From assembly GCA_900321275.1 (NCBI GenBank), contig ONVI01000005.1:19108-83107 (forward strand): a DNA stretch of 64,000 bases. Direction: 5' to 3'. A model generated the notes under the pieces. The model did no database searches, was not told the origin of the DNA, and saw nothing but the letters and a program-made list of their open reading frames with translations. Within the stretch, counting starts at the first letter, position 1, and every line of letters starts with the position of its first letter. Positions 47,325 through 55,455 of this stretch are shown piece after piece. Origin of the DNA: an uncultured Eubacteriales bacterium. GTDB lineage: Bacteria > Bacillota > Clostridia > Oscillospirales > Oscillospiraceae. The position numbers and the translations under genes are program-made.

Positions 47325-47924
47325 TCAGATTTCCGTGCGGCCTTCGATCGCGCGGCTGAGCGTCGCGTCGTCCGTAAATTCCAGGTTGGAGCCCACCGGG
47401 ATCCCGTAGGCAAGCCGCGTCGTTTTCACGCCGAAGGGTTTTAATAAGCGGGAGATGTACATGGCCGTGGCCTCCCCCTCCGTATCCGGATTTGTGGCCA
47501 TGATCACTTCCTCCACGTCATTCTCCGCGACGCGGACCAGCAGTTCCTTGATCCGGATATCGTCAGGCCCTACATGGCCCATCGGACTCAAAACCCCGTG
47601 CAGAACATGGTATGTGCCGTTATATTCACGGCCGCGCTCAATGCTCGCCACGTCGCGCGGTTCAGACACCACGCAGATGACGCCCTTATCGCGGGTATTG
47701 CTCGCGCAGATGGAGCAGATTTCGCCCTCTGTAAGGTTCTGACATATTTTGCAGCAGTGCACATTGCTCTTGGCATCCAGAATTGCCTCGGCAAAGGCCC
47801 TGGCTTCGGAATCCGGAAGCGCCAGCACATGGAACGCAAGCCGCTGGGCGCTTTTTCTGCCGATACCGGGAAGGGACGCAAAACGGTCGACCAGATTGTC
47901 AAGGGACGCGGGAAAGAATGGCAT
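47325..47924 (-). CDS. recR: Recombination mediator RecR
   Basis: A 199-residue protein that helps load RecA in the RecFOR pathway. The helix-hairpin-helix LPGIGRKSAQRLAFHVL is followed by a four-cysteine zinc finger (CCKICQNLTEGEICSIC) and a Toprim domain (VICVVSEPRDVASIE, then TNPDTEGEATAMYISRLL). The gene is normally downstream of dnaX; here the upstream neighbour is rpe, 15 bases away on the same strand. Confidence 0.96.
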   Translation of the reverse strand: MPFFPASLDNLVDRFASLPGIGRKSAQRLAFHVLALPDSEARAFAEAILDAKSNVHCCKICQNLTEGEICSICASNTRDKGVICVVSEPRDVASIERGREYNGTYHVLHGVLSPMGHVGPDDIRIKELLVRVAENDVEEVIMATNPDTEGEATAMYISRLLKPFGVKTTRLAYGIPVGSNLEFTDDATLSRAIEGRTEI

Positions 47925-47939
47925 ATCGTTTTCCTCGGA

Positions 47940-48599
47940 TTACTTTGTTTTTTCTCGGATTGCGCGGATGGCGGCGGCGCGGTCACTCCTGCCGAAGACG
48001 GCGCTGCCCGCGACAAGGACATTTGCCCCGGCCCTGACGCACAGCGGCGCCGTATCCTCGTCAACGCCGCCGTCGACCTCGAGCTCACATTGCGGGGCGC
48101 AGCGCTCAATCAGATCGCGGATGCGGCTGATTTTCGGAAGCTGATCCGTCATAAAGCTCTGTCCGCCGAAGCCGGGCTCCACCGTCATGACCAGAACCAG
48201 ATCACAATACTCGATAAAGGGCAGGATCGCCTCCGCCTGGGTGCGCGGCTTCACGGTAACGCCGACCTTTTTGCCGCACTCTTTCACCGTTGTGACGGCG
48301 CGCAGGATGTTCTCCTCCGTATCGGATTCCACATGAAAGTTCACGAGATCCGCCCCCGCGTCGCAAAAGGCTTTCGCATAGCGCTGCGGTCTGACAATCA
48401 TCAGATGCACGTCCAGAAACATGTCCGTCGCCCGGCGCAGAGATTTCAGAACCGGCAGCCCGACGGAGATATTGGGTACGAATACCCCGTCCATCACGTC
48501 AAAATGCAGATAATCCGCCCCGGCGGCCCGAGCCTCATCCACATCGGCGCCGAGTCTGCAAAAATCCGCAGATAAAATGGATGGCGCGATCTTAATCAT
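47940..48599 (-). CDS. rpe: Ribulose-phosphate 3-epimerase
   Basis: A 219-residue TIM-barrel enzyme of the pentose phosphate pathway. MIKIAPSILSADFCRLG, HFDVMDGVFVPNISVG, HLMIVRP, MTVEPGFGGQSF and EVDGGVDEDT are all diagnostic, with metal-binding His and Asp residues in place. The start at 48599 is set by GGGAGG. In B. subtilis rpe follows rsgA; here it is displaced 20 kb away and joined to recR. Confidence 0.96.
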   Translation of the reverse strand: MIKIAPSILSADFCRLGADVDEARAAGADYLHFDVMDGVFVPNISVGLPVLKSLRRATDMFLDVHLMIVRPQRYAKAFCDAGADLVNFHVESDTEENILRAVTTVKECGKKVGVTVKPRTQAEAILPFIEYCDLVLVMTVEPGFGGQSFMTDQLPKISRIRDLIERCAPQCELEVDGGVDEDTAPLCVRAGANVLVAGSAVFGRSDRAAAIRAIREKTK

Positions 48600-48873
48600 T
48601 CTGTGAAACCTCCCGCATAGGAATCGGACAATAGGATTGCTCCTCAAAGAAATTCCTGAATTTGTTGGGGAGCAATTTTGTCATGATTTGCGGTTGCCCC
48701 GCCAGGGGCGAGCGAAACGGCAATTAGCAATTAAAAATATAATTGATGTGCCTGCATTCGTCGCTGTCTTGATTCAAGATTAAATTGGCACATCAATAAA
48801 ACTGATTTATTATACTACATTTACCATCTCATTGCAACAGTTTTGGGAAGTCCCAAAACCACCAATTCTTTAA
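48600..48873. other. Intergenic stretch with three hairpins and a short dispersed motif
   Basis: No gene is seen. TTGCTCC...GGGAGCAA lies near 48640-48676. A 22-base hairpin motif at 48691-48712 (TTGCCCCGCCAGGGGCGA core) recurs at 57911. ATTGATGTGCC (48742-48752) pairs with 48787-48797 across a 34-base loop. GTTTTGGGA/TCCCAAAAC lies at 48840-48859. Confidence 0.6.
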
Positions 48874-48982
48874 GGAAGCGCTGACTAAATCGACGTGCGC
48901 GGATTGGCGAGCAGATTTTCCAGCCGAAGACAGACGGGAAATATGCCGTCAAGCCGTACGCGGAGATTTATTCAGCGTTTCC
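48874..48982. repeat. Dispersed TIR repeat, copy C (internally deleted)
   Basis: 109 bp beginning GGAAGCGCTGACTAAATC and ending ATTTATTCAGCGTTTCC. Both termini and subterminal blocks match copies A and B, but the central hairpin of about 50 bases is gone. Confidence 0.8.
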
Positions 48983-49097
48983 TGAAACATTTTGCCCCGC
49001 ATACTTCGGGCCGCTTCTGCCGCCGTGTGATATTTCGCCCGATCCTCACATAGACTGCATGCTGTAACAGCAAAATCGAAATAAGGGGGCGGCATAC

Positions 49098-49985
49098 TTG
49101 AAAACGCCGATCTTCAAAGGCTCCTGCACAGCGATCATAACGCCGTTTGACGAACGCGGAATCGACTATGACAGGCTGAAAAAGAACCTTGATTTTCAAT
49201 ACGAGAACGGGACGTCCGCCGTCGTCGTCTGCGGAACGACCGGTGAAAACGCGACGCTGACGAACGATGAGCACCAGGAGCTGGTACGAACCGCGATTCT
49301 GCATAACGCCGGACGTATGAAGCTCATTGCCGGTGTGGGGAGCAACAACACCCTCACCGCCCTGCGGCGCGCCGAGGAGGCAAAGGCGGCAGGGGCTGAC
49401 GCGATCCTCATGGTGACGCCGTACTACAACAAAAGCACGCAAAGGGGGCTGGTCGAGCACTTTACCTATGTAGCCGACCGCGTGGAAATCCCGATGATCC
49501 TCTATAACGTTCCGAGCAGAACCGGCATCGGTCTGAAGGCGGAGACGTGCAGAATTCTATCCGAACACCCGAACATCATCGGGATCAAGGAGGCCTCCGG
49601 CGATATCGCCCTCGGCGCGAAAATACACAGTCTCTGCGGCGACGAGCTTTGGATCTGGAGCGGGAACGATGACTGCACGGTGCCGCTGATGGCTCTGGGC
49701 GCGCTGGGCGTCATTTCGGTGGCGAGCAATATCGTACCGGGAACCATCGCAAAGCTCTGCTCCCTGTGTCTTTCGGGCGCGTTTGAGGAGGCGACGGCGC
49801 TGTACGATAAATACGCGGAACTGATCTCCGCCCTGTTTATCGAAACAAACCCCATTCCCGTCAAGGCCGCCATGCAGCTCATGGGGATGGACAGCGGGCT
49901 TCTGCGCCTGCCTCTTGTGGAAATCTCCCCGGAAAGCAGGGCAAAGCTGACCGCCGTCATGCGCGACGCCGGGCTTCACGTATAA
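49098..49985 (+). CDS. dapA: 4-hydroxy-tetrahydrodipicolinate synthase
   Basis: A 295-residue TIM-barrel enzyme at the first committed step of the lysine/DAP pathway, condensing pyruvate with aspartate semialdehyde. GTTGENATLTNDEH, MVTPYYNKSTQ, the tyrosine in ILYNVPSRTG and the Schiff-base lysine in IGIKEASGD are present. The start is TTG at 49098, with AGGGGGC upstream; no better ATG exists near it. DAP also feeds peptidoglycan and, through dipicolinate, spores. It is monocistronic and no lysine riboswitch is visible. Confidence 0.95.
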   Translation: MKTPIFKGSCTAIITPFDERGIDYDRLKKNLDFQYENGTSAVVVCGTTGENATLTNDEHQELVRTAILHNAGRMKLIAGVGSNNTLTALRRAEEAKAAGADAILMVTPYYNKSTQRGLVEHFTYVADRVEIPMILYNVPSRTGIGLKAETCRILSEHPNIIGIKEASGDIALGAKIHSLCGDELWIWSGNDDCTVPLMALGALGVISVASNIVPGTIAKLCSLCLSGAFEEATALYDKYAELISALFIETNPIPVKAAMQLMGMDSGLLRLPLVEISPESRAKLTAVMRDAGLHV

Positions 49986-49998
49986 TCTTATATAACAT

Positions 49999-50025
49999 CA
50001 AACCGCCCGGAAAACCGGGCGGTTT
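49999..50025. terminator. Terminator after dapA
   Basis: AAACCGCCCGG and CCGGGCGGTTT form a perfect 11-bp stem with loop AAAA. It lies between dapA and the converging lipoprotein gene. Confidence 0.85.
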
Positions 50026-50032
50026 GGCTGTG

Positions 50033-50347
50033 TTATCGGTTCGCGTCGGTCGGGTCGGGAGATGTGAGCGAAGCGGGCGCACCGGTCGTGCGGGGCATGC
50101 TTGTGCTCAAATCCGGCGCCGCCGTACTCATGCCGTTTTCTGCTTCGCCGCCGGGTTCCCCGGCATTGTTTTCCATATTGAGATCCGGCAGCGGGGACAG
50201 CGCCGCGGTGGGTGCGGGCGTCACCTGATGCGTCATATCGGGCCAGGGAGAGGCGGCGACATTGCCGTCATCCATCGTCCCTCCGCAGCCGCACAGCAGC
50301 AGGCTCAGCATCAATGCAGCGATCAGATATGCGAAAAGTTTTTTCAT
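50033..50347 (-). CDS. Small putative lipoprotein
   Basis: A 104-residue protein. The signal peptide MKKLFAYLIAALMLSLLLCGCGG ends in a lipobox-like LLLC/LCGC, after which a cysteine would be lipidated. The rest is low-complexity, rich in proline, alanine, serine and threonine, with no domain. The start at 50347 is six bases from GGAGG; the upstream ATG at 50353 is too close. It is divergent from rlmD. The function is unknown; the mature part may be a flexible surface stalk. Confidence 0.65.
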   Translation of the reverse strand: MKKLFAYLIAALMLSLLLCGCGGTMDDGNVAASPWPDMTHQVTPAPTAALSPLPDLNMENNAGEPGGEAENGMSTAAPDLSTSMPRTTGAPASLTSPDPTDANR

Positions 50348-50424
50348 TTCCATCCTCCTATCGGTTTTTGCAGAGCTATTATCTGCTCTCTGCGCCCGAT
50401 TATGTATGGAAATTCCGAATATCG

Positions 50425-50453
50425 TTGCCTTTCCGATTCGATTGTGCTATTCT
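50425..50453 (+). promoter_or_regulatory. Promoter of rlmD, probably leaderless
   Basis: TTGCCT (50425-50430), a 17-base spacer and TATTCT (50448-50453). The rlmD ATG begins six bases after the -10 box, so transcription would start at or within a base or two of the A of the start codon. Confidence 0.55.
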
Positions 50454-50459
50454 CTGTTT

Positions 50460-51818
50460 ATGGATATTTTAAGAAAAAATCAAATACTGCGCGTCACGAT
50501 CGACGCATACAGCTCCGACGCCGCCGGCATCTGCCATGTGGACGGTCTGGCCGTCTTCGTTCCGGGTACCATCGTGGGCGAAGAATGGGAGATCCGCATT
50601 CTCAAAGTGCAGAAAAGCTGCGCATGGGCGAAGGGCGAAACGCTCCTGCGCCCCTCTCCCGCCCGGATTGATCCCGCCTGCTCCTGCTACGGCAAATGCG
50701 GCGGCTGCGACTGCCGCCATATGCGCTACGAGGAGGAACTGCGCTTTAAGCTCGGCAAAGTCAACGACGCCCTGCGCCGCATCGGCAGGCAGAGCGTCAT
50801 GGCCTCGGAAATCGTCGGAAGCGAGAAGATTGCGTCTTACCGCAACAAGGGCATTCTGGCTGTCGGTTCTATCGGCGGCCAGGCGGTTTCCGGCTTTTAC
50901 AGGGAGCGCAGCCACCAGATCATCCCGGTCGGGCGCTGCGCGATTCAGGACGAGCTGACGCATCGCGCAGCCGCCGCGCTGACAGGCTTTATGAATCAAA
51001 ACGGCATTGCGGCCTATGACGAGCAGGCCGGAACCGGCATCGTTCGCCATGTCTTCTGCCGCCGCGCCTGGCAGACGGAGGATCGCCTGCTGTGCATCGT
51101 CTCCCGCAAGGGCTTCGGCGACAGGACAAATGCGCTGGCGGATGCGCTGCGCGCCGCGTGTCCCGAGCTCACGGGTATTGTGCTGAATATCAACAAAAAC
51201 GAGGGAAACACGGTTCTCGCCGGTGATTTTTATACGCTCTGGGGCAAAGGGTACATCCGCGACATGCTATGCGGCTTCTCTTTTGACATCGCGCCGCAGG
51301 CGTTTTTCCAGGTCAATCCCCCGCAGGCCGAGCGTCTGTACGGCAAAGCGCTGGAATACGCGGATCTGACAGCGGACAGCCTCGCTTTCGATCTCTACTG
51401 CGGCGCCGGTACGATCAGCCTCTGCCTTGCGCGGGAAGCCGGACAGGTCATCGGCGCGGAGATCGTGCCGGAGGCCATTGAAAACGCGAAAGCCAACGCC
51501 GCGTTGAACGGCGTTCAAAACGCGGAATTTCTCTGCGCGGATGCGGGCGAGGCCGCCCGCACCCTCTCGGAGCGCGGCCTGCGGCCCGCGGTGATCGTGG
51601 TCGACCCGCCGCGCAAGGGCATGCAGGAGGAGGCAATTGAGGCGGTGGCCTCCATGTCGCCGCAGCGCATCGTCTACGTCTCCTGCGAGCCGTCAACGCT
51701 CGCGCGGGATATTCTGCGCTTCAACGGGTACGGTTATACCCTCACTGCGGCGGAGGCGTATGACCTTTTCCCGCGGACAAAGCACGTGGAATCAGTCGTA
51801 TTGATGTCTCGAGCCTGA
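50460..51818 (+). CDS. rlmD: 23S rRNA m5U methyltransferase (RlmD/RumA family)
   Basis: A 452-residue enzyme. An N-terminal TRAM domain is followed by an iron-sulfur cysteine set (CSCYGKCGGCDC), then a SAM fold with DLYCGAGTISLCLA and VVDPPRKGM, and the nucleophile in YVSCEPSTLARD. The family includes RlmD (U1939) and RlmCD (U747/U1939); which site is used cannot be told. No ribosome-binding site precedes ATG 50460, while a promoter lies just before it, so the mRNA may be leaderless. An upstream in-frame extension to 50262 crosses the lipoprotein gene and is rejected. Confidence 0.9.
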   Translation: MDILRKNQILRVTIDAYSSDAAGICHVDGLAVFVPGTIVGEEWEIRILKVQKSCAWAKGETLLRPSPARIDPACSCYGKCGGCDCRHMRYEEELRFKLGKVNDALRRIGRQSVMASEIVGSEKIASYRNKGILAVGSIGGQAVSGFYRERSHQIIPVGRCAIQDELTHRAAAALTGFMNQNGIAAYDEQAGTGIVRHVFCRRAWQTEDRLLCIVSRKGFGDRTNALADALRAACPELTGIVLNINKNEGNTVLAGDFYTLWGKGYIRDMLCGFSFDIAPQAFFQVNPPQAERLYGKALEYADLTADSLAFDLYCGAGTISLCLAREAGQVIGAEIVPEAIENAKANAALNGVQNAEFLCADAGEAARTLSERGLRPAVIVVDPPRKGMQEEAIEAVASMSPQRIVYVSCEPSTLARDILRFNGYGYTLTAAEAYDLFPRTKHVESVVLMSRA

Positions 51819-51883
51819 GTTGAGGCTACAGATTAGATGTTGGTAATTTTTGCAATCGATTATTAAGTCGAGGTGAGCAGAGA

Positions 51884-52735
51884 ATGGATGAGGGCCTGAA
51901 AACACTATTTGCCCTGTATAATGGAATGAGCTGGAGTGAAATAAATATTACCGAAGAAGCGTTTTCTGCTGCAAAAAGGCAAGGTTATCTCTTTGATTAT
52001 CCCAAATATGAATCTCATTCAGAATCCTTGAATAGAAGACATGATCTTCTTTCGCAGATTGAACCACGGGATATTGCGAACGCTTTTCTTTTCAGTCTGT
52101 CGACACGTAAACTCGAATACAGATCCGCTCTCGGAAGTTATTATTACTTAATAGCGATTCCCGAGCATGATTTTATGAACAGCCATAATGAAACACTCGC
52201 AGCGGCCGGCGTTCATTGTTATCTTTGCGGGTGGTCTGCGTGGAAAACCATACCGAGCAAGCAATCCATCAAGAGCGGATATAACTTTTATAATTGGCTG
52301 CGATACAAATACGGCGGCAGTCCTATCGGGAACATGGATATCAATTATGCACTTTTTGATCTGGAACAGTTTTTAATGCTTCCGAAAGTTATGCCTACGG
52401 AAGAAGACAAACAAATCTTTATGGCAATATTATCCTGCGTTGACTGTTTGAGCAGTTCGGATAAAGCAGGCAAGCTCAGAGACACTATTACAAAAGCAAA
52501 AATATTGAAGAGCAATAAAGATGAATTATCTGTTCTGTTGGGAGAGTTGGGAATCTGCGGTATTCTTGCAAGCAATGATTTCCCAGCTTATGATACTTAC
52601 TTTGCGAATGAATATGAAAGGGATCCGGTAGAATATAAGAATGACTTTGCATATCCCGTCAACAGATGGCATGCGATGGATGGTATCAATACTGAAAAGC
52701 TAAACGCAGTTTTTGGCTTTGCGTTGAAGCCTTAA
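51884..52735 (+). CDS. AT-rich orphan protein of unknown function
   Basis: A 283-residue protein that I do not recognise. It is mostly helical and soluble, with no signal or membrane segment. Notable parts are HCYLCGWSAWK near the middle, a late GELGICGILASNDFP, and a C-terminal KNDFAYPVNRWHAMDGINTEKLNAVFG; similar (K)ND(W/F)xYPVxxWxxxDG endings occur in uncharacterised Firmicutes proteins (from memory). Base composition is clearly more AT-rich than the flanks, and GAGGTG precedes the start. It looks like a transferred single-gene cargo, perhaps an immunity or defence-related protein; this is speculative. Confidence 0.7.
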   Translation: MDEGLKTLFALYNGMSWSEINITEEAFSAAKRQGYLFDYPKYESHSESLNRRHDLLSQIEPRDIANAFLFSLSTRKLEYRSALGSYYYLIAIPEHDFMNSHNETLAAAGVHCYLCGWSAWKTIPSKQSIKSGYNFYNWLRYKYGGSPIGNMDINYALFDLEQFLMLPKVMPTEEDKQIFMAILSCVDCLSSSDKAGKLRDTITKAKILKSNKDELSVLLGELGICGILASNDFPAYDTYFANEYERDPVEYKNDFAYPVNRWHAMDGINTEKLNAVFGFALKP

Positions 52736-52737
52736 CT

Positions 52738-52878
52738 TCAGTGACTGCCGATCAACGGCATATTCCTGACGCCGAGGGTCGTGTGGGCAGCGTAGATAAT
52801 GGCGTTTTTATTCACGCTGTTGTCCCGAGGCACGTCGAGACGGGGGACCCGATACAGAATTTCCGAATTACCGCGGGT
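52738..52878 (-). pseudogene. Possible 3' gene fragment behind the GGDEF gene
   Basis: A minus-strand frame without a start gives 46 residues ending VNKNAIIYAAHTTLGVRNMP and four more before TGA. It has a protein-like composition but no ribosome-binding site, and overlaps the GGDEF stop by a few bases. It may be the remnant of a gene cut when the AT-rich gene arrived. The parent family is not recognised. Confidence 0.25.
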
Positions 52879-54355
52879 CTATGCCGTACGTTTTCTTAAA
52901 CTGCGCTTTATCCCTGTACATTGCTTCATCCGCGCGCTTGAATATAAATTCTGTCGTGGAGTCGTCCGCTGCTTTTTCCGCCATGCCGACAGCGGCAGAA
53001 TATCTGAGCCATGGAGAAACGTCCGTTTCTTCATAGGCTCTTTTAAAATTCTTTTTAATCTGATCGTACAGCTCTCTCCGCTCTGCATAATCCTGTCCGA
53101 GAAGGAGCACGACAAATTCGTCCCCGCCGATGCGGTATACGGGAGAATGCTTGTACGTATCACACACCATATGGCAGCAGCCCTTGATGTACTGATCTCC
53201 CGCCCTGTGTCCGTATCTGTCGTTGATCTGCTTGAGATTGTTGATGTCTGCCATGACAATGGCAAATTCGGGATCTGAGGTCTTCATCTGCCGGTTCAGC
53301 TCGTCCATCTTTTTGATATACGCCGCCTTGTTTCCGACCCCGGTCAGCGCATCCTGCTGGCTCTCAATGCTGAGCTGGCCGATCTGCTCATCCTTGTCTC
53401 TCAGGTCGCTTTCCGCTTTCTGCTTGTCTTTTTGGAGCGAGACCACATCCTTCAGATAATCGATGATATTGATCTCCATGTTCCGGATGCCGTGGTAGAT
53501 TTCACCGATTTCATCGTTGCTGTTGATATCAATGTCGATCACGCCCGCTTCCTCATAACTCAGCTTCTCCGAAGGCCTGAACTTTTTCATCTCATCGGTC
53601 ATGCTGCGCAGGGGCTTCACAACGGCCTTGTTGATAAACAGAACCGCCGCCGTAAGGATGATCGAGGCAAGAATAAACGTGCCGCCGACCAGGAGGAGCA
53701 GCAGCCTCTGTCTTTCCGCCATTACGTCTTCCATCCCGATATCACAGCCCACGATACAGACGCATTCGCCGTCCGAGGAATAGACCGGCTTAAAATCGGA
53801 GCAAAGCCATCCCCAGTCTCCGTTGGAGATCGTGGGCTCCGGCATGTTGACAAGATCCACGCCGCGCAGCTCCGCCTCTCTCTCCTCATAATACCCGGTT
53901 TCGTAGATCGGATTCTCCTTGTCGTCAACCAGGTACATGTCGTACTGCGCATTCCTGTCTCCGTGTGCGATAATATAGAGATACTTGATCCCTTCCATGT
54001 TTTCCAGGTATGCGGTGATTTTGTCCCGGGTCTCGCTGTATTTTTCCCACAGGCCCTTTTCCCGCAGACAGTCTTCAATCAGCGCTTCGTCATCCGCCGC
54101 CTCCGCCTGTTCGCGGAGGGCCTGAAACTCCTCCGAAGCCGCGACGACGCGGAGTTCTTTCAGAAAATCACCGTCGACCATGGAAGCAAAATTGCGCGCA
54201 TTGTCCGCCGTATTCTGCTTATAGTACCGGTCGATCTGGTCCGCGCCGGTGGTATAGGCAATCGCAGAGGTACCAAAGGCCACGGAGAGCACCGTGAGCA
54301 TGACAAAGATATACATCTTTACCCTTATCGAAATGCCTGTTCTCTCTTTTTTCAC
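52868..54355 (-). CDS. Membrane-bound diguanylate cyclase (GGDEF)
   Basis: A 495-residue protein. Helix 1 (about 13-35) and helix 2 (about 232-255) flank a roughly 195-residue extracytoplasmic sensor that resembles a Cache/PAS-like domain (YLENMEGIKYLYIIAHGD, DWGWLCSDFKPVYSSDGECVCIVGCDI). A HAMP-like linker and coiled coil (SLQKDKQKAESDLRDKDEQIGQL) lead to the GGDEF domain with an intact RIGGDEFV. The RxxD inhibitory site before it is absent, so product feedback through that site is unlikely. The start is GTG with GAGGCGAT upstream. It makes c-di-GMP; the signal sensed is unknown. Confidence 0.9.
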   Translation of the reverse strand: MKKERTGISIRVKMYIFVMLTVLSVAFGTSAIAYTTGADQIDRYYKQNTADNARNFASMVDGDFLKELRVVAASEEFQALREQAEAADDEALIEDCLREKGLWEKYSETRDKITAYLENMEGIKYLYIIAHGDRNAQYDMYLVDDKENPIYETGYYEEREAELRGVDLVNMPEPTISNGDWGWLCSDFKPVYSSDGECVCIVGCDIGMEDVMAERQRLLLLLVGGTFILASIILTAAVLFINKAVVKPLRSMTDEMKKFRPSEKLSYEEAGVIDIDINSNDEIGEIYHGIRNMEINIIDYLKDVVSLQKDKQKAESDLRDKDEQIGQLSIESQQDALTGVGNKAAYIKKMDELNRQMKTSDPEFAIVMADINNLKQINDRYGHRAGDQYIKGCCHMVCDTYKHSPVYRIGGDEFVVLLLGQDYAERRELYDQIKKNFKRAYEETDVSPWLRYSAAVGMAEKAADDSTTEFIFKRADEAMYRDKAQFKKTYGIDPR

Positions 54356-54514
54356 AAAAATCGCCTCGTTTTGGAGATAGAATAATTCCTTTCAAGCTTC
54401 GTCCGGCAAGCTCTTTAAATTATATTTTACTACACCGGCAATCGGCAGGCAATCCTTTTTTTATAAGTTCGACGCGGGCAAACATTTTTTTAATGCCGAA
54501 TTTGTTATTTGTCC

Positions 54515-54543
54515 TTTACATATGTATTTTTATGTGATATGCT
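54515..54543 (+). promoter_or_regulatory. Promoter with palindrome before the LexA-like gene
   Basis: TTTACA (54515-54520), a 17-base spacer and TATGCT (54538-54543). The perfect palindrome TACATATGTA (54517-54526) overlaps the -35 box, a plausible autoregulatory operator. Confidence 0.55.
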
Positions 54544-54573
54544 AAAGAAAAAGTATATTAAGGAGGATGTGCC

Positions 54574-55437
54574 ATGCCGCGCCGCAAAATAGAGCTCCAG
54601 GCTCCGAATGATCGCAGCGTCATTGATCTGTCTACCGGGAAGCCCGCCGAAAGAAACGCGCCTCCGCTGATTTGTGAGAGAATCCGCTTTTTCCGTGAGA
54701 AAAAGAATCTGGAGCAGAAGGCCTTTGCCGCCCGGCTGGGGGTGACCGCCAATGCAGTGAGCAATTGGGAATGCGGCCGCTCCCGGCCGGACGTCAATCT
54801 GCTCCCCGCCGTCTGCGAAGCGCTTGATATCACTTTTTACGATCTATATAATATGAAATTGCCGGACAATCCGTTTTCAGCGCGGGAGAAGGCGCTTGTG
54901 GATGGCTACCGCAGGCTGAGTCTCGGGAACCGCTACGCCATAGACAAGGCCGTGGAGACTTTGGGCTTTATCCAGGACGCCGAAAGCCGGCCGGAGATCC
55001 GCAGGCTTCTGTATTTTTCCCGTTCTCTTGCCGCCGGCGCCGCAGACCCCACCGAGTTTGAACAGGATGCGGAGCCTGTTTATCTCTATGCCTCCCCCGA
55101 GGTGGATCGCGCGGACTATGTGTTCAATGTCAACGGCGATAGTATGGAGCCGGACTATCATACCGGCGATCTGGCCCTGGTGGAACGGCTCTCCGGCGGC
55201 GCGTCCCTCCGCTACGGGGAGATCGGCGCGTTTATCGTCGGCAACGAGACCTACATCAAACAGTATGAGGCGGACGGGCTCCATTCTCTGAATCACAAGT
55301 ACGAGGTTCTGCGCTTCGGGGAGGATCAGGCGGTGTACCTCATCGGGCGCGTGGTCGGGATCGTCTCGCAGAAAGACATCCCCGCCGCCGCGGATGTGGA
55401 AGCCTATCTCACGCTCCGCAGCTTTGCGCGCATATAG
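54574..55437 (+). CDS. LexA-like repressor: XRE helix-turn-helix plus S24 autoprotease
   Basis: A 287-residue protein. A 30-residue leader precedes an XRE-type helix-turn-helix (about 33-88: ERIRFFREKKNLEQKAFAARLGVTANAVSNWECGRSRP). The C-terminal S24 domain has Ser190 in NGDSMEPDYH and Lys229 in ETYIKQYE, 39 residues apart, and a candidate Ala154-Gly155 cleavage bond 35 residues before the serine. These spacings match LexA/UmuD closely. So RecA-triggered self-cleavage is likely. TAAGGAGG precedes the start. A Y-family polymerase gene follows after 18 bases, which suggests it controls DNA-damage tolerance. Confidence 0.87.
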   Translation: MPRRKIELQAPNDRSVIDLSTGKPAERNAPPLICERIRFFREKKNLEQKAFAARLGVTANAVSNWECGRSRPDVNLLPAVCEALDITFYDLYNMKLPDNPFSAREKALVDGYRRLSLGNRYAIDKAVETLGFIQDAESRPEIRRLLYFSRSLAAGAADPTEFEQDAEPVYLYASPEVDRADYVFNVNGDSMEPDYHTGDLALVERLSGGASLRYGEIGAFIVGNETYIKQYEADGLHSLNHKYEVLRFGEDQAVYLIGRVVGIVSQKDIPAAADVEAYLTLRSFARI

Positions 55438-55455
55438 GCGGGTCGGGAGGCAAGT

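Noticed and set aside
48600-49097. A lysine riboswitch or T-box before dapA
   Set aside because: No conserved riboswitch core or T-box bulge sequence is visible. The gap is explained by repeats and hairpins.
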